Part shown: piece after piece, positions 3,638 through 6,251 of the stretch
How the letters are laid out: each line of letters opens with the position of its first letter
Position numbering within the stretch: position 1 is the first letter of the stretch
Origin: Betaproteobacteria bacterium TMED41
GTDB taxonomy: Bacteria; Pseudomonadota; Gammaproteobacteria; Burkholderiales; Burkholderiaceae_A
Assembly (NCBI GenBank): GCA_002167365.1
Contig: NHCU01000064.1
Coordinates: 1-6,251 of the forward strand
DNA length: 6,251 nucleotides
Reading direction: 5' to 3'
Position numbers and translations under genes: made by a program
Notes under the pieces: model-generated
What the model saw: only the letters and a program-made list of their open reading frames with translations
The model's database searches: none
Told to the model about the DNA's origin: nothing

Positions 3638-6251
3638 CAGGTGCGTTTGTCGGCTCGTCCGCTATGAATTGAGCCTGTTGTGACGATGATCCTTGTAATC
3701 CTTTACCGTCAGCAGGTTTACCATTGGAACCAATGTTATACCATACCTGTCCTTTCTTGTGTAGTATTTTAATTTGTACTCCATATGCTGGTACAGACGT
3801 AAACGTAACGTTGTTACCAGATATAGAATAGTTAATAGTTGACCCGTCCTCGCTGACCATCAACAATCGTTGGCCACCAATGAATATGTCTATCTGATCA
3901 GCGGGAATACCAATCGCCGGTGACGACTGATTTAACGTTGCAGTTAGGGTCTTCGTTGCCGTAAATGTAGCAGTGCTTCCGTCACCTGTGAAAGTGTCGG
4001 TATGCACAGTATCTACATAAGGGATGGTTTGAGTACCAGACGCATCTACGACTTCTATGCCTGATCCATGCTCCTTAATTCCTGTTCCAAGTGTTCCACG
4101 TTTAAGTTGTCCTAAACGATTGTTTGTCTTGGTAAAATATTCTATTCTTTCCTTGCCTACAAATACAACTCCTGGAATAATAGTGCTAACTGTTGATCCA
4201 TCTAGTCCAATTACAGGTTGTGGATTTGCAAGTTTTGTTGCGTCGGCTACTTTGATGTCCGTTGCATCTGTTGCCAATGTTTTTGTCAATGTTGTTGTGT
4301 GTGCTTTGGATATACGTTTGTAAAAAGTTCTGTTCATCATGTCCTTGAATATTCTGAATCCTGTTGCACCCTTGGATGTCACTCCTGAGGCAAAGTATAA
4401 CACATCTATTCTGTCCGATGAAGTCATTGTCTTGCCATGGACTGTTATAGTATTACCTGTTAAAATAAAGTCACGTCCTTGGCTGAGTTGAACTCCATTC
4501 AACCAGACGTAGAGATAACTTGAATTTGCTGGTGTGAAGAACGTTTTGTAAACACCATTAGGTCTTCCTTCAAGCACTTCTCTCCTCAAGTTCATCCCGA
4601 CTGCATTATTGAATGTTGTCACCGACATCTTGTCATTTGTGTTCAGTGTATAGCCATCTGATGCTATCTGTGTTAAGTTAAGAACCAATCTATTGCTGGT
4701 GTCTATGCTGTAATGATGATCTACAAAAGTTGTTATGCTGACCATTTGGTTTGCTGTTGGTACCTTGCCTGCAACAAATTCTATATTTTGATTTGCTATG
4801 TCAACTGTGTAGTCTGTCGACAACGTCTTAACTCCACCATCAACATGAACTTCCACCTGACTCGCAGATGTAATAGTTTTTGCTGGATCAACCGTGGAGT
4901 CATCACCTAGTCCTGAAACTACACCATATGTGTATGTGCTTCCGTCTGCTTTGTAATATGTCGTGTCTGGAGATCTCAACATCTTGCCGTTTACTTCTAC
5001 CATTGTCAATCCAGTGAATGGTCTAATAGATCCAGGTGGGTAAGTTAACACATGAGTTGTTGATCCATCGTATGTGATCTCCTGGTTCCTTATCATTGCA
5101 TGATTTCTTGTTGACGATGAAGAGTTTTTACGGAAACCTGCTATTTGTACAAATGCACCCGCCGCCGGTGGAGAACTAAATGTCAAAATCAAAGTATTTC
5201 CAATCTTAGTAGTTGAACCATCGCCGTACTCAGGCGTAGTTGTCGTGCTGGTGAATGCTGTTGTCGGCACACCATCGATGGTTACATACAACTCAGAATT
5301 GACAGAGTCTAAATTAAAATCTTCCCTTGACGATGATGTAAACTGAACAGTTGAACCATCACCAAAGTAATGATCGGACACTGCAAAATCTCTTCCGGAT
5401 ATTGCAAAGGTTTTTGTAGTAATTGAACTGCCATTTGCTGGAGCACTGCCAAATGTAACTGTCTGTGCACCAGTATTGATTGTATAGTCTGTTGTTAATT
5501 TTTTAATCACGCCATCTACTGCTATGGTTACACTTCCTCGTGTCCCTGGATGTTCTCCAAGTGAAAAAGTCGTTGTACTTCCATTACCAAGATATTGTTT
5601 CTCTGTGATTATTGGTATTCCTGAAACAGGTGATGTATAAACTTTTATATCTAACGTGTCAAAAATTTGTCCTGGTACAGTTTCCTCAGGTGCATAACTG
5701 GTCGTGGCCGAAACAAATTCATCTCCGTCTACATTAATATCACTTGGTGCTGATCCTAGTGCTGAAGCGTAAAGTCCGTCCTTGGTGAACAACCCACCTT
5801 TTATTAGACTGTCCAAAGTTCTATCATCTGTTGGAGTAAGAACTCCGTCGTCATCTGCAGGTATAAACTCTACCAATGCATTTTCATTTTGACCTGAACT
5901 TAAAGTAAATGTTCTTGTGCTTCCATCACCTGTAAATGTGTCAGACAATTTTTTACGTGTACTGTCGTTTTCTGTCACATAAACATGGAACACTTCTCCC
6001 TGAGCCGGTGCAGTGTCGAATGTATATGAATTTGTTGAACCGTCTGCCAAGAAAGGCACAGTTCTTGAAAGTCCGTAGTTGTCCCACGGATAGTCATACC
6101 ATGCTGAATTATCCCACCCCTGACTCTGATTGAATAACAGTCCTGTCACCATCGTACCACCGTAGTCAACACCCGACATAACCTGTGACAGTTCATTGCC
6201 TGGCATTCCTGCTGTTGGTGTGTAGAATCCTTTTATCCTGTCTGCCGCTGT
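3633..6251 (-). CDS. Large modular virion structural protein, C-terminal 872 residues (5' end beyond the right edge)
   Basis: The frame stays open from the stop at 3635-3633 to the right edge. Upstream of the ATG at 6206 it reads TAADRIKGFYTPTAG without a stop, so that ATG (MPGNELSQVMSGVDYGG) is internal. In marine myovirus proteins the same D-R-I..Y-x-P-T..MPG..LS..M.GVDY stretch sits mid-protein (recollection). Numbering from that Met, an aromatic segment (31-49) is followed by GDGST-type beta modules starting near 54, 92, 205, 280, 379, 550 and 738. Two other blocks stand out: DINVDG..APEE..VPG..FDTLD (156-186), and a VADATKL..IPGVVFVGKERIEYFTK..LGQLKRGTLGTG block (653-709). The C-terminus, GKGLQGSSSQQAQFIADEP then TNAPE, is a hallmark ending of these proteins. 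There are no membrane segments and no Cys. The likely role is an extended tail, baseplate or fiber-associated beta-sandwich array. Which T4 gene product it replaces, if any, is not clear. Confidence 0.88.
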   Translation of the reverse strand, partial: TAADRIKGFYTPTAGMPGNELSQVMSGVDYGGTMVTGLLFNQSQGWDNSAWYDYPWDNYGLSRTVPFLADGSTNSYTFDTAPAQGEVFHVYVTENDSTRKKLSDTFTGDGSTRTFTLSSGQNENALVEFIPADDDGVLTPTDDRTLDSLIKGGLFTKDGLYASALGSAPSDINVDGDEFVSATTSYAPEETVPGQIFDTLDIKVYTSPVSGIPIITEKQYLGNGSTTTFSLGEHPGTRGSVTIAVDGVIKKLTTDYTINTGAQTVTFGSAPANGSSITTKTFAISGRDFAVSDHYFGDGSTVQFTSSSREDFNLDSVNSELYVTIDGVPTTAFTSTTTTPEYGDGSTTKIGNTLILTFSSPPAAGAFVQIAGFRKNSSSSTRNHAMIRNQEITYDGSTTHVLTYPPGSIRPFTGLTMVEVNGKMLRSPDTTYYKADGSTYTYGVVSGLGDDSTVDPAKTITSASQVEVHVDGGVKTLSTDYTVDIANQNIEFVAGKVPTANQMVSITTFVDHHYSIDTSNRLVLNLTQIASDGYTLNTNDKMSVTTFNNAVGMNLRREVLEGRPNGVYKTFFTPANSSYLYVWLNGVQLSQGRDFILTGNTITVHGKTMTSSDRIDVLYFASGVTSKGATGFRIFKDMMNRTFYKRISKAHTTTLTKTLATDATDIKVADATKLANPQPVIGLDGSTVSTIIPGVVFVGKERIEYFTKTNNRLGQLKRGTLGTGIKEHGSGIEVVDASGTQTIPYVDTVHTDTFTGDGSTATFTATKTLTATLNQSSPAIGIPADQIDIFIGGQRLLMVSEDGSTINYSISGNNVTFTSVPAYGVQIKILHKKGQVWYNIGSNGKPADGKGLQGSSSQQAQFIADEPTNAPE
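3759..6047 (-). repeat. Array of degenerate GDGST beta modules in the large structural protein
   Basis: The recurring unit is G-D/N-G-S-T-x-x-F-T-(six to twenty residues)-V-x-V-D/N-G-V-x-x-x-x-x-D-Y-(ten)-V-x-F-x-x-x-P-x-x-G-x-x-I. Clear cores are at residues 54-59, 93-101, 207-215, 282-289, 379-383, 550-557 and 741-748 counted from the Met at 6206. The best full-length copies are 205-267, 280-356 and 550-605. Two cores share DNA as well as protein: 5907-5942 and 3963-3998 agree at 29 of 36 bases. The units probably fold as small beta-sandwiches strung along the protein. Confidence 0.65.

Noticed and set aside
4057..4323. Plus-strand open frames within the large structural gene (also 4713-4910 and 5936-6133)
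   Set aside because: They are short and unlike any family I know, lie opposite conserved structural modules, and no plus-strand gene elsewhere in the window supports transcription in that direction.
3759..6047. CRISPR array or tandem DNA repeat suggested by the recurring cttcc(a/g)tcacctgt-like words
   Set aside because: The words are spaced irregularly, always in frame, and encode the GDGST motif. They are protein modules, not direct DNA repeats with spacers.
3633..6251. Frameshift or pseudogene in the long structural gene
   Set aside because: The frame is uninterrupted and recognisable modules continue to the expected TNAPE end.

Overview
The window is a piece of the virion structural region of a tailed phage, most likely a marine T4-like myovirus of the cyanophage/pelagiphage kind. 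The basis is the style of the proteins: a very long structural protein built from repeated GDGST-type beta modules and ending in EPTNAPE, a short fiber with an MAYTVNK-type start plus DADALGG..FLRSD and GIGTTTPSTKLDVSG segments, and a GHIKIFDPETGEV..NAIHYENMS protein. These match my memory of families in marine myovirus genomes; no search was run. The DNA is AT-rich (sampled lines run from about 32 to 53 % GC, roughly 40 % overall by eye). That does not separate a cyanobacterial host from an SAR11-type host.

All genes lie on the minus strand, so transcription runs from high to low coordinates. In that order they are: (1) the C-terminal part of a large modular structural protein, which enters through the right edge of the window (6251-3633); (2) a 241-aa conserved structural-type protein (3623-2898); (3) a 405-aa tail-fiber-like protein (2894-1677); (4) a 312-aa protein with three degenerate internal repeats (1630-692); (5) a 158-aa acidic/basic conserved hypothetical protein (639-163); (6) the first 53 codons of a probable glycosyltransferase-like protein, cut by the left edge (161-1). 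Spacing is tight: 1 to 9 bases at three junctions, 46 bases at 1631-1676, and 52 bases at 640-691. The last gap holds a perfect 8-bp hairpin followed by an AT-rich promoter-like box.

Together the genes look like a late operon for tail or baseplate periphery and host-recognition parts. The large protein and the two smaller structural-type proteins probably assemble on the tail, and the 405-aa protein is the best fiber candidate. The 158-aa protein and the glycosyltransferase-like protein may be accessory, for assembly or modification, but that is inferred from position only. No tRNA, rRNA, CRISPR array, insertion sequence, integrase or attachment site was seen. No stretch over 300 bases lacks a gene.

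The points most worth a second look are the open right-hand reading frame (the true N-terminus is off the window), the three-fold repeat in the 312-aa protein, the modular array in the large protein, the edge glycosyltransferase-like gene, the hairpin, and an AATAAATA late-promoter-like box that may bear on the start of the 241-aa protein. I see no clearly undescribed system here.
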